From NCBI GenBank assembly GCA_036897485.1, contig JAYMTF010000757.1, forward strand, positions 1-30,610: a stretch of DNA of 30,610 nucleotides, given 5' to 3'. The translations under genes were made by a program, and so were the position numbers. Shown piece by piece: positions 1 through 12,280 of this stretch (positions within the stretch are counted from its first letter, which is position 1; each line of letters starts with the position of its first letter). The notes under the pieces were generated by a model, which saw nothing but the letters and a program-made list of their open reading frames with translations, was not told where the DNA came from and did no database searches. Origin of the DNA: Pelargonium nanum (taxonomy: Eukaryota; Streptophyta; Magnoliopsida; Geraniales; Geraniaceae).

Positions 1-96
1 ACATTGGATACATATGAAACATTATAAGTAACAAACAATATTTGCTTATATATATATATAGATGAATTAAGTTGTTATTAAAATGGGTACGTACAG

Positions 97-2495
97 GCAC
101 AGATGATGAGTAATGATCCAGACTATATTAGCTGCAAGAAGAGTGAATGTCAGGAGAGAAGCAGTGATGGACAATGCTTGGAAACCACATGCAGCGGCAC
201 ATTAACGTTCCATGTCATCAATATCCGAACGGATATTGAATTTGTGCTGTTCGCAGATGGATTCGACCTGCCTTGCATAGTCTCCAGGACGACTCCTCTT
301 AGCTTTGCCACTCCGAAAAAACCCTTATATGGCCATCTTGCAAGCATAGATTCAACTGCAACTGCTGTACGTAAATACAATAATAAACAATAAGTTTCAC
401 ATAAATATATATGATCGAATGTACAAGTACTGATATTGGTTTTGCTCATACAGATGAGACTAACATGGGTGAGTGGTGATAAAGAACCACAACAAGTACA
501 ATTCAGTGGCATATCAGTAACTTCCACAGTTGATACATTTACACAGGATGATATGTGTGAGTTTTCTTGAAAAACTTTGTTGCATTGCTCTTACGTAAGA
601 CATTAAAATCACATGCTGTATGTAAATATATATGTATAGGTTCAATCGACAGTCCAGCCAAAGATTTCGGGTGGCATGAGCCCGGATTCATTCACTCTGC
701 AGTCATGACCGGACTCCAGCCTTCAACCACCTTCTCATATAAATATGGAAGGTACGACATTGTTTAAGGCACCAAACTAAACATGATATCATTAACAAAA
801 TTACAAGCATGTAATGTATATTGCAGTGATTCAGTTGGTTGGAGTGACGAAATGGAATTTCGAACTCCACCAGCAGCAGGAGCAGACGAACTAAAGTTTG
901 TTGCATACGGAGATATGGGAAAAGCTCCTTTTGATGCATCGGTTGAGCACTACATTCAGGTCATTTCATTTGAAACAATCCTAGCTAAATTCCTAAAATC
1001 GTAAATAAATGTGTGCATGTTAATTTGAAATGATGATATGTAAATAAATACATGCAGCCAGGATCAATCTCAGTGGTTAAAGCTATAAGTGATGAAGTAA
1101 AGTCTGGTAATGTGGACTCAATCTTCCACATTGGGGACATAAGCTATGCCACTGGCTTTTTAGTTGAATGGGACTATTTTCTCCACCTTATCACTCCTTT
1201 GGCTTCTCGGGTTTCTTACATGACAGCAATAGGAAACCACGAGAGGGATTATCCGGCCTCAGGGTCAGTCTACGGTTTGACTGATTCAGGTGGAGAATGT
1301 GGAGTTCCTTATGAAACTTACTTCCCAATGCCAACCCCAGGAAAGGACAAGCCATGGTACTCTATAGAACAAGCAGGAGTTCATTTTACAGTCATTTCAA
1401 CTGAGCATGACTGGTCTATCAACTCTGAACAGGTAATCAACTGAGCACAACAAGAACATACATATACATATACATATACATATATATGAATATATTATGT
1501 TTCCTGTGATCTCTCTCATCTCTTGGTACATACTACATACAATCTTGCAGTATAAATGGATGCAAAATGACATGGCTTCAGTTGATCGAACCAAAACTCC
1601 TTGGTTAATTTTTACTGGGTATGATGTATAATATTCTTCTATACATCACAATACTAGAGCACAACAAAACTGGTCTGATGTTATTCACAGAGTAGAAACT
1701 GAGCAAGCTTCTTTTTCTCAATTTGCAGGCACAGACCTATGTATTCTTCAGTGTTTGGTAATGTTGATCCTATTTTCGTTAGTGTTGTGGAGCCACTGTT
1801 AGTAGCCAACAAGGTAAGAATCTAATTTTCAAGAACGCGAGGCTTGTGTTTTTTCTTTCAGATGTATGTATAATGGTGGGAAATGGAATCTAGGTTGATC
1901 TAGTCCTAGTTGGGCACGTACATAACTACGAGAGAACCTGCTCAGTCCGGCAAGGACTGTGCAGAGCCATGCCTGTGAAAGGTGGAGATGGGATTGATAC
2001 GTATGATCACAGCAATTACAGAGCACCAGTGCAAGCTGTTACTGGCTCGGCTGGTTTCAAATTGGATAACTTCCCAATTATAGTAAGCATATCTAAATCC
2101 ACCCCTCTATATGCCTCTTAACATATTGTTTTATGAATATGAATAAGAATTCTGGGTCTATGAACAGGCTGCACAATGGAGTTTAGTAAGGATTTCGAAA
2201 TATGGTTACCTGAGAGCACATGCAACCAAGACACAAATGCTATTACAGGTCAGTTTAATGATTGCAATAACATATCGATACACGATTTTGGTAAATTTTA
2301 TACCAAATGAATCTTCCAGACAAAAGCTCTGCTTGTCCATGATTCTTGCTATAAAACATTACATGTGAAGTGACAGTCATATGCATATTCAAGTTTTGTT
2401 TTTTTTTTTTTTTGACAGCATTTCCTTCATTTGTTTTGCAGTTTGTTAATGCAAACACAAAAGAAGTCGAGGACAGCTTTCGCATCACAAAGTAG
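97..2495 (+). CDS. PAP27: Purple acid phosphatase, PAP27 type (5' part outside window)
   Basis: This is a binuclear metallophosphoesterase of the plant purple acid phosphatase family, usually secreted. The exons I assign are about 97-366, 454-556, 640-751, 827-959, 1058-1432, 1551-1618, 1729-1813, 1894-2082, 2168-2248 and 2442-2495; all have GT-AG borders and keep the frame. The first exon could instead begin at 103. It continues the N-terminal Fn3-like domain, whose earlier exons lie left of the window, so the true start is not seen. All five metal-ligand blocks are present: GDMG and GDISY (exons 4 and 5), GNHE (exon 5), the GHRP block (split across exons 6 and 7) and GHVH (exon 8). The stop is TAG at 2493-2495, and AATAAA at 2621-2626 is a plausible poly(A) signal. 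The family is commonly named 'probable inactive'. In this copy the metal ligands look complete, but I see no His pair after GHRPMYSS, where active kidney-bean-type enzymes carry the proton-donor His. The closest match by memory is PAP27, but PAP24 or PAP1-like paralogues cannot be excluded. Confidence 0.9.
1457..1488. repeat. (CATATA)n microsatellite in PAP intron
   Basis: A short tandem run of CATATA units lies in the intron between the fifth and sixth exons seen of the phosphatase gene and grades into TATATA. It is a simple-sequence repeat with no further role visible. It could vary in length between individuals. Confidence 0.85.
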
Positions 2496-2752
2496 GAACC
2501 CTAAAAACAAGAGGGAAAGAGGCACAAATTATGAATCTCAAAATGTAATTTTATACTTGTGTTGTAATGAGATTGCTATATAACATGTTATTGTTTTCTT
2601 TTGTTTTTCACATAAACTACAATAAAACTTCATTTCACATATATAGAAAGAAATAATGGTGTACGTATTTGTTTGTTACCAAATGTAAGGTGGAGCAGGA
2701 CTACCTTGCTGTGCTCCAGCCACCTCAGTTGATCACTGAAGATAAACAATAG

Positions 2753-5700
2753 TCATTTTCCCCAAACTAATTGAAAGATGTTTTTACTGGCAACTGAACT
2801 AATCACATTGTTGCTCTGCTTCCTAAGCATCTCCTCTTGCTCATGAACGTTACCAGCCTATTCAAAGACAACAAACAATTCAGAGTAATTAAGTAAAAAA
2901 AAGGGTTACATTTAAGAAATTAAGTAAAGCTAAAGAAAAATTCATCAGATAAATCCAAGTACAATATTGGATAGAATTTCTACTCCCAAGCAAGTCACAG
3001 CTCATAAGTACGTTCCAATTACTTGGGGCGAAGAGCCATGAAGCCATTGTCTGATGGTTTAAGAGTACACAGGGTTGTGCAGTCAACTAAACAAGTGGAA
3101 AGTTCAGAAATGGCTCTATGGTTCCGGCAGATTTAAGGTCACTATGGTTGCCCCTGGCCATCAATTTCAGCCATATATCAGTCTGGTGGGCAACATTGGG
3201 ATTTTGTATCAGTTTGAAGTGATATTTTTATTACAGCGATGATGAAGAAACATTATGCATATCTTCTTCAAGATAATCTTGGTTGAAGATGAAGGGATTG
3301 CACGAAAGTTCCAGAACCAAGTCAATAACTTGTTCTGCACTGTATTTAGAGGTGCAAGCTCACCACAACCTTCTTGTAAAGGATAAAATCCTTTTTGTTC
3401 AAGCAAAAATTATTAAATCCTAAGATTTCTATTGTGGATGAAGGAACCAAATCAGGAGCCCTCACATATCATCACAACACAATGATAATGATATTTAAAA
3501 ATATCTTATGAGGTCCAATAAAGGAAATGAAACTCACAAGAAGAGAGTAGGCAATGGCAAGAGATAAAAGTGTTGGGTACAGATCAAGAACAGCTATGGC
3601 AACCTCCTCTGTCACTTGTGGGACCTGCATCCAAAATTACAAAATACAATTGCAGGTTAATTCACCAGATTCCCATATGAAATTTTAGTTCTTTACACAA
3701 ACAATTAAGGTAACGATTGGATTAAAATTTTGGTTCAGGAATGGAAATCAAGAACGGGAATGGGAATAAGATTTCCATTCGTCATGTTTCAATTAGACCT
3801 AGAAAGGGGTTGAATGGGAATCCCAACCTTGATTCCCATCCCCATTCCGAAACTTTTAATCCAAAAGCTACCGGAGGGGTTTGGAGCTAATAGATATCTC
3901 TGGAATACAAATATGCTGTTCTTTTTAGTAAATATGTCCCTCTATAAAAGCGTAAAGGCAAACTTTTCAAACAGGGGTTACATTGCCATAGATCAATACA
4001 TCAAAGTTAAAGGGTGCATTACAGCTATAGATCATGACTCAATAAAATAACCACTACCACATTAAGCTTTAACCTTCTAGTTCTAACAAATACAGTTCAT
4101 ACCTGCATAAGTTGAATAGCGAACACATCGCTAACAGTCATTTTTTCCAAATCGGTGGACTTTGTAATAAATTCCCGATAAGCAGGACAAACTCCAGCAC
4201 GCTTAGAATTTCTCTCATGTAATTCGGACTTGTAGTATTCAGTTATTGCATGAGTAAGATGTCCATACTTCCTCAGTGTATCACCCAACCCATTTGTCCT
4301 CTGTACATCAAAACCTTCCAGAATTTCAGTTGTAAAACATCTGCACATGATGGGATTTGAAAGAGTTAATCTAGGGAATAGAACAATAACCATGTATTGA
4401 TAAGGATAAACAAACAATCAAGGGACTGAGATATACACAGAAAAACACAAATTAAAAAAAAACATGATTTGCAATTTTAATTATTATAATTAAGGTTCAG
4501 AAAAGGTCAGATGAGTTAAAATATTGTAATGGATGGGTGCATATACAATTAGTTTCCATTTTCCAACTTCTAGCTACTTGTGATTTTTTTCCCCTGAAAA
4601 AGTACATGTGTGGAAAACTAATAATAGCTTGATCAGATGCAAAATAACAATTTATCAATAAGCAGACAAATGCAAAGACTCCATCACTAGTTTTGGTGTT
4701 TTGCATTAAATCACAAGCAGTATAGTTCAAGTTAACTAATATGATCATCAAGATACAATGAGAGAAAATGCTTACGCTGTTTTGATGCTTTCAGAAGCTT
4801 CAGAAGAATTTGGATCGCCTTCCAAAAGATATATCAGCTTCTTAAGTCCACACCTCTGTCACATTCAAGGCAACGTTAAGTCACTATAAAAACTTTGACC
4901 AAGTGGTTGCTATGTACTGGTAAACCAAGACAGAACAGAAAACATGACCGCAACAGATTAAAATAGAAAAAATTGATAGCTTCATCAACAAAGGACAACA
5001 AAATATGAAGTTCAACACCAAAAGTACATATGTTGATAACTCCAAGAAATGAATAGAAACCAATAAGTTATTTCAACAAGAAACAATACCAGAAGCCTCA
5101 GTTTCTGATCTTTGTAGCGTTTGTCCCTGATTGAACATCGCAAATCAGCTACTTTCTTCCTCTCAACGATAAAATCAAGAACATATTCACTGCCAAAAGA
5201 CTTATGGCGAGCAATCCAAATTGCATCTCCAACCGGTAGCCGCCTAACCTGTTAGAAGAAACAAAGTTAGTCGGCCCTCATGAATGACCTGAGCCTAGGA
5301 AAACATCATACTTAAAATAGCTCGTCATATAATTTAACTGGAAATGTATGCATCTTTTGTAAAGTAGAATAATTGTGTACAAAAAAGGGGTATATCGTAC
5401 GTAACAATATACAGTTTTTTGTTTGGCAGTAGCTTTCAGATTTGGTGGGCTCGGAAAGAGAGCAAACCCTGAAAAGTGGAATTTTAGTTTAACAATTTGC
5501 TGGATTGTTAAAGCATCCTAAAAGAATATATTCTCGTGATTTAGGTTTTCCATTCTCTACGCAAATAGTGGTCAGGGAATGCAGAATCAGTAAAATCAAA
5601 GTATCAGAAAGATAATCACAATACCCCAACAAAGGTACTCTACATAAAAGAAGCCGTGAATGATAACATGGACAGTCACCATGATATTATACCCAAGATT

Positions 5701-8700
5701 TTACCCATAAAATTGTCAAATCTAGGGTCAGCAATCGTATGGAAAACCTTTTATTTAAATCAATTGCTTGGTTGAGCCCACAACTAAACTGTTAATTGAC
5801 AACTGTAAATCAAATCAAAAGGTAACGAAATATAAGTCCATCAACAGGTGAATAAAGAAAGGGCAGACCGGCAGAGTATAAAAACCTGCAAAAAATGAAT
5901 AAAGCTCTCAAAAGAAGCTGTGTTGAGCACCTATAACTCACCTCTATTTGGATTTTGAATTCTGAACAAATATTATCAATGATGCTATGAGACCGGGATC
6001 TGAGAAGCAAAAGTTATACAAGCATAACATAAGTCATAAAAGAACATCATCTAGGACAATACTCTTACATGGAAATGAACAAAATCTAAATAAAGATTGA
6101 ATAAGAGTACAACTTCCTCAAAACTAAAGTTTGTGATATGAAAAACATTCATCAAAGATACTGACCAGAAGAAACAAAAACAAAAATGAATTATCAGCCA
6201 CCGACATTTAATTAAGCATCGCCCAGATTAGTCTGCCGAGTTTAGCACGGAAACCATGCATCAATAGTTGGAAGACTAAACCAAAAACTCAGACTCGATA
6301 CATATACATTTTGAACAGAGAAGCTCTGGTTATCAAACATTTCAAATGAGCTTTCCTGTTATGGATTTCAAATTAGAATCAGACAAACAAAATTACATTC
6401 AACACTCCAAATCATTCTCAAATCGATGCACTTGTAACTCTTTGTAAGGAGAAGCACTACTGCACAAACAGTAGAAAGAAAAGGGGAAATGCATGAGCAA
6501 AAGGTAGAAACACTTGAAAGTATAATGAACATAGCACAAGATGAAATCTAAAGTCAAGACAGCATAAAAGCATGCTCAACTCATTCCATAAGGATGTTAT
6601 AGAGCCAAGGAAACAAAAGTTACTCACCCTCGAGCAGTGAATTGCTCTCTATCATCCAAGATTAATATTACTTGATACACATCCTCAAATCTCTCCCCAA
6701 ATCTCAGAGGTGGGATGTTTAAAAAGTTCCTATTTGCATCCAAACCATCTGAACTTGATTGTTTAGGATAGACCTACAAATTTAAGCAGCACAAAGAGAA
6801 TGAGCAATGTTTCTTGGAATAAGCACCGGCCTTCAACAATAATGCATAAGGGAATTTTTATCCAATAAATCAGTCCTCTATAACCTTCCTCCTACTTGTG
6901 ATTAGCAGTTAGAAATTGGGAATCCAAGAACACTCTCATAGTCCTATACAAATAAGATCCGGGAACATGCAAACTTTGAAAGTATTATACTTGTTCCAAA
7001 TAATAATCTACAGAGGCGAACATTAATAACACATTTCCATGCAGAGGACCCTCCAGCACTTATCATATGCACCATGTACAGACAATGAAATTTACCATAT
7101 ATTTTTGAAGGTATAACATGTTGCAGAATTTCTACACAGATGAACCATCAACAGCATACTGAAATGCAGAGGACCCTTAAGCACTTATCATATACCACAT
7201 GCCTACTGCCTAGTCACAATGTTTGAAAAACCGACATGCATTTATAAAGATGACTGAAAAGAATACTCAGTGCATTGTAGGAGCAATTCCCATAAATGAA
7301 GTGCATGCAGACATACAGATGATGAGCAAGCTCGCAATGTAAAAGAGCTCAATGTAGACTTCAGTATATGTTCACCATCCCCAGCATCCATCCGATGATT
7401 CTCACTTCTAGAACGATCTACTTGACCTAGGTAAACATAAGGGCCCAATAAATATAATGTTTAAACTGCATGATAAGAAAAATATTTTTGCATTTTCTAA
7501 TTAACGATAGAGAGATTCAAAGAAAGCTTATTACCATTGGAAGAGATGGTGGTTGGTCTTGAAAGACAGTCTTCTTTTAAGGATCGAGACTCTAAATCAT
7601 CACAGTCATAAACCTTCTTTTCTTGGAGATGACACAAAACAAAAGGCCAGAGTGATGAAATATCCTTGTTCTGAGAAGTTTCTGAAACCTCAGCAAAAGC
7701 ACAAAGAACTTCTTCCTTGGAATATCCCAGAAGTGTAAGCTACAAAGAGGGAAGTTTGAACTAAAATTAAATCATTAATCAAGAAGCAAGATGGATATTG
7801 GAATATGAATCTGCAAAAGTTTATGATTATTGAAAAATAAATGTTAAGCTTGAATCTGATCAGATACATTTAATGAACAAAAAGGAAATAGAGAATTATG
7901 AGCTTGTGGTCTCCTGCATCAAAGCCATCAAAAAGTTAAGACCATAACAGATATGGCTAACAGATTACAGATCATTTAATTTCAACAGAATGCACATTAT
8001 CAAATAAAAATAAACCTTGAACTTAGATAGGATGAAAACAGATGACCCTGACAAATTTACAAGGAGAAGATTGAAAATTTAAGAAATGTTTGACAATTAC
8101 GAAGTCTAATTATTCCAAACTATATGAAGTACTTGGTAAAATTACAATATCAAGGTCAATTTAATAGAAATTATGATTATGTCTACAAATTTTACCATTG
8201 ACACTTTAACAAGATAATATACAATACCCATGGGCCTGAAACTTATATCATAGGAAAGATACCATTTAACAGTAACCACCCAAAATGATGAAACAAAAAG
8301 CACATCCTTTGACAAAAAGATTAATATGGGTTCACGCGAAATATGGTTAACAAGTCCCAGCCTACTGCAGATACATCTGGTAACAAAGAAAATAATATAA
8401 AAGTTACTTTGAAGTTTACCCGCTCAATAGATTCAAGTGGAACATCAAATGATTTCTTCTGTCTATGAGATGGTACAGTAACTTCATTAACAGAATCAGC
8501 CCGATCAAATCCCACATCTGAACCATCAAGTGTTTCCTGATTATAATACCCCTCTCCATTCAGAGAAGTCCCTATAGGATCTGACAAACCAGATTTCATG
8601 AGACATATACGTGCTGATTCCTGACCTTCTTGGGTTAGCATGTACCTGAATATAGCAGATATCATCATTCATGAATATCATCAACTAATAATTAATAATT

Positions 8701-9761
8701 GAACAATATGCGGCAAATAGGAAAGTAAATGCACATAAGATATCCATACTTTGCTGGGCAACTTGACTTCACAACTAGTCCTTTGGCTATTAATGTCTTC
8801 ATGCAGCACCATCCACTGTACCAATCCTTGACAGAACTTCCAAATTGTGTGGGTTTTCCGTTCCCCTTTTCCGGCCTAAGAACATACAGTCCAAGTTCAA
8901 AACCATAAATCTCACCAATCAAACCATTTAAGACAACTGATAAATATTAATTTATAACAAAAATACAACAACTTGACATGTTAAAGTTGAACCCACAATT
9001 ATCAGGGACGACCAAGTACAAGAGAGAAGAAAGCATACACAATTGGGACCTGAGAAAGCCCACTTGCTTCAGCTGCATCAATAAGCTCTTGTTTACGCAT
9101 AAACTCATTCCCATTTGCAGTCCCCCTAAGAACAAACATATTAAACTCACCAACAAAGAAACCATGACAAGATCAAATAAAAGATATAGCGAGTCTACCT
9201 GTAGAGGGTGATCAATAACGCATATGCAGCACTTTTCATTTTCGGTAAATAAGTCTTGGTTTGTTTAGTCTTCTTACCTACATAATTAGGTAAAGGTGAG
9301 AGCTTTAAAAAATCATAGCATTCCCATGCATAAGAACAATAATTTAAATACAAAAGTACCCTTGTTGGTCAAGTTTTCTGGTTCAGAACTGCCGGAAGTA
9401 GTCTCAAAAAAGCCTTGCATAAGCTTCAGAACCCATTTCCCAACACCCCTGCACCACATAAACCAAATTAATTAATTTTTTTCTAATAACATGTTCCCAA
9501 AATTCAATTACACTGGCTCAAACCCAATTAAAGATGTCGGATTTGAGGGGAAACAAACAACACTTACTTGACTTGATAAAAGTCCTTGAGGGTTTTGATT
9601 GGGTCTTTGGAGTTGCAAACAGCAAAATAGGCTTTACTGAGAGTCTTATCTGTGTTCTCCGATAACCCTTTTGGCTGTTCGGACAGTTCTTGCCTCTTCT
9701 TCCACATATACTTTGCCAGTTCTTCGTTCTCGGGACACAGCACTGGTCTCTGATTCTCCAT
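2753..9761 (-). CDS. MUS81: Crossover junction endonuclease MUS81
   Basis: This is the catalytic subunit of the MUS81-EME1 nuclease, which cleaves branched DNA (3' flaps, replication forks, nicked Holliday junctions) in the nucleus. Coding exons, 5' to 3' on the minus strand, are 9761-9568, 9448-9360, 9277-9199, 9125-9039, 8875-8750, 8645-8420, 7739-7535, 7426-7317, 6773-6628, 5999-5942, 5248-5090, 4855-4776, 4340-4103, 3624-3538 and 2857-2753. Frames agree at every junction and give 662 residues, the usual plant length (Arabidopsis is close to 660). Residues 1 to about 90 form the N-terminal helix-hairpin-helix region and about 130-240 the winged-helix region. The ERCC4 nuclease domain shows LDDREQF near 409-417, then GD near 446-448 and VERKKVAD near 468-475, the XPF-type GDn/ERKx3D signature, so the active site looks intact. 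The C-terminus carries the helix-hairpin-helix tail and ends VWGK. Introns of 0.4-0.7 kb contain only AT-rich sequence, apart from a small MITE-like repeat at 3709-3872. EME1 is not in the window. Confidence 0.95.
3709..3872. repeat. Small MITE-like repeat in a MUS81 intron
   Basis: The two ends are imperfect inverted repeats. The left end reads GGTAACGATTGGATTAAAA and the right end, read in reverse complement, GGTAGCTTTTGGATTAAAA (16 of 19 agree). Inside, GGGAATGGGAAT-rich sequence on the left faces GATTCCCATCCCCATTCC on the right, so the whole 164 bp can fold back on itself. It has no coding capacity and no clear target-site duplication. It lies in the intron between 3625 and 4102. This looks like a non-autonomous DNA transposon relic; the superfamily is not resolved. 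A second, diverged copy is at about 11182-11275. Confidence 0.6.
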
Positions 9762-9866
9762 TTTTGGGGATAATTTTGCTTAATTTGATAGGGTTTTAGG
9801 TATCGATAAGGAAAGTTATGCTGCAAGAACTACAGGACTGTTAGGGCCATGACTGTGATGGGGAAG

Positions 9867-9875
9867 ATATATATA
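9867..9875 (-). promoter_or_regulatory. Probable TATA box of MUS81
   Basis: A TATATATAT run lies about 105 bp upstream of the MUS81 start codon on the minus strand, a normal TATA position for a plant leader of some 70-80 bases. A CGCGCC core, part of an E2F-like site, is present further upstream at 9909-9914 but does not match the full E2F consensus. Confidence 0.5.
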
Positions 9876-9914
9876 GTTGCACTATCCCAACTGAAGAAGG
9901 GGCAACATCGCGCC

Positions 9915-11350
9915 AGGAATGGTCGACTCGAAGGATTTTGAAAATGTTGACTAGATGGGCCCACTTTCGGCCCAAAATTAAATTATTATTTTATTTTAAA
10001 TGCATTTCATATTTGGATTTTCTTTTGATAAAAAGTTACTCACATTTAATTAGGATTGTGCTGTGGTGGAATTTTCGTAACTTTAACAAATTTGTATTGT
10101 CATTAGTAAATAATTTTACTTGGTAATCCTACGGTTTATCGTCTGTTACTCAGGATTTCTCAATCTACTAGTTAAGCTGCATATGCAAATCACCCACGAG
10201 TTATTATCGTGCAGGTGAGTTAGTGACTCCAATGTCATAAACTTTTTAAGGCGTGACCTTGCTGGTCGAATCCGTTGAGTCTGAATTGAAAACTTAACTT
10301 GAAAATATTGAACTTTTAACGTGAGGAGGTCGAGAAAACGAACATTAAGCTGATTAGTCGCTTTGTTGATCAAGAGAGGACAATTATAGAAGGAAATAAT
10401 AAAAACCCAAGACAACAACGTTGAGGTAGGAAGAAGCTTGTAATACCCAAACAATCATCCCAAGGCTACATCCATTTGTGGGTTGCTAGATCTTATCTTG
10501 TAATGTTCCTTCATGTTTTGTTTGAACAGAGGCACACCAAACAAATTCGAATGAACACATCAATCCAATCATTCCAGGCATAAAATGAATTTACACATGC
10601 AGGGTCCTATATTAAGACTGAATCTGGTCAGGAACATTGACACTAGAGGTTTACATTTATAGCTCATTTCTGATGAAAATGTAAAATGAAACAGAGTTGA
10701 ATTTGCATATATATATGATTGCTAACCACTTCATGTGAATATGAATTCAAGCAATGGTTGTAGGGCCATACACTGCTAACAAATTGGACTTACTTTTATC
10801 AATGGGAAAAAATGGATGATTTTTCAGGAGTTCAAAAAGGCTAAACCAATATGGCTAGGTAACCGTAACTCGCATCAACCTCCAAAGCAATGGAGAATGT
10901 AGCTTTGCATAATTTATCCTTCATTTCGAAATATCCTCCTATGCATAATTGGAGTCTGGAGACATAGAATTCAGTCAGAAAATGCACAATAGTTTGTTAT
11001 AACGAGCAGGCGAATACAAAATTTGGAAGGCTTCAACTTATCTTCAAGTATACTGCAGATTGCAGAAGGGGTGAAACATGCATTCAAAAATCTGAATAAG
11101 ACAGCAAATAAGAATTATTTATCACACAATCAATCAATGAGTACTAAACAAACGGGAAAACAAATGAAGGCAGAGAATGACAATCAAGAATGGAAATGGG
11201 AATGCGAATCTCATTCTTCATGTTTGAATTTTGAAACCCATACCCATTCCCAAAAAAAACAATCTAAACACTACCAGATTGGATGCAAGCAAATAGGAGC
11301 AAAGTAACCAACAAAAATCATTCATGAAAGCATAATGTAAATTTATATAC
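9915..11350. other. Intergenic DNA between MUS81 and the coiled-coil gene
   Basis: No gene is supported here. Short open frames in both strands lack start context, splice signals or recognisable protein motifs. The stretch is AT-rich. It contains one diverged MITE-like repeat copy (about 11182-11275). A somewhat GC-richer patch at about 10150-10450 may be a decayed repeat, but I cannot assign it to a family. Confidence 0.5.
11182..11275. repeat. Second, diverged copy of the MITE-like repeat
   Basis: About 50 bp starting AATCAAGAATGGAAATGGG align with AATCAAGAACGGGAATGGG inside the MUS81-intron repeat, including a shared CATGTTT(C/G)AATT segment. The right end reads, in reverse complement, GGTAGTGTTTAGATTG, resembling the GGTAGCTTTTGGATTA terminus of the first copy. 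GGAAATGGGAATG on the left faces CATACCCATTCCC on the right, so this copy is also palindromic. The left terminus is not clear and may be degraded. Confidence 0.5.
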
Positions 11351-11973
11351 TTGGTGATATTCCTTTCAGCAAAGGAAACTGAGGTCACAACATCATTATA
11401 TAGTCCTGCAAATTCTAACAAAGTTAGAATAGCACTTAACATTAAGATAAGGTCAATGATAAACTGGACCACCCAACTTCCAAGTGCAATGTAACTGTTG
11501 ACATCAGAAAGAAGAAAAAAAATAATCAAGATGAAAGAAATGTATGCCTGATTCGATTTCACATCCAGACCTTCTATAAGTATTGGGAAAAAAAAATCTC
11601 TCTTTCAAGAAGCAAAACAATTCCGACCTCTGGTTTACTGTCAAATGAGGAAAAATGTTTAAAAAAACAAAAGCAATTCTAGAGGAACAAGTGACATGAC
11701 TATACAACATACACAAATACCACTTAGTAGCCTCCTTACGGTTTAGAGCTATGCGGACCCATGTGTACAACCTGAAAATATTGAAAAGAACAATAGTAAG
11801 ACAAAAGTTCCCTCAAATAGTTATTGTTGCTTCAAATATAAAGACATAGAAAGAGTGGAGGAAAAAGGAAATTACCATCCATGTCACAATCATCATTCAC
11901 CCTCCACTTTATTGATTTTGTTTTTGCACATCTGGGGAAATCGTCATCTGATCTTTTTGTTCTAATCAATAAC
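11351..11973 (-). other. Possible spliced 3' exons of the coiled-coil gene
   Basis: Downstream of the 1202-residue reading frame, three segments on the minus strand are bounded by good AG and GT signals: 11973-11876 (ends GGATG before gtaatt), 11771-11721 (before gtattt) and 11405-11351 (before gtatat). A donor gtaagc at about 12212, some 70 bases after the stop codon, could feed them. They may be spliced 3' UTR exons, part of an alternative C-terminus, or chance. The 98-base segment has one frame open throughout (KRSDDDFPRC is part of it), but joining it to the next segment in that frame soon meets a stop. Confidence 0.25.
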
Positions 11974-12280
11974 CTGCATGCCAATTAAAACCAGCAATGA
12001 TCACTTCACGTAGAAACCGGAGAGTTAACATACTAGATGGGATTCATAAAAATGAAGAAAAAAAACTAATTAAAGCTAACTGCCATGCATGAAATGAACA
12101 TAACATATGATAAAAACCCCAAGTCATATAATTTCTGAAAATCAAAGGAGTTCAACATGTGAAGATTGGGAGGGATAAGTGATATTCAAATCAGATAGGA
12201 TAGCTTACTTAAGGAGGAGAATCTAAAGACAGCTTTGAGGTCTTATAAAACTTCATCAAAAATTCCACTACAAACTCAGA

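Noticed and set aside
9909-9914. E2F site for MUS81
   Set aside because: Only the CGCGCC core matches; the T-rich half of the consensus is missing, so I do not call it as a feature.
10150-10450. Considered a tRNA or decayed gene because of GGTCGAATCC wording
   Set aside because: No cloverleaf arms or A-box could be matched around it, and no protein similarity was recognised.
11218-11562. Hydrophobic minus-strand frame of 114 codons
   Set aside because: It runs across the MITE-like repeat copy and a candidate splice site, and has no recognisable family.
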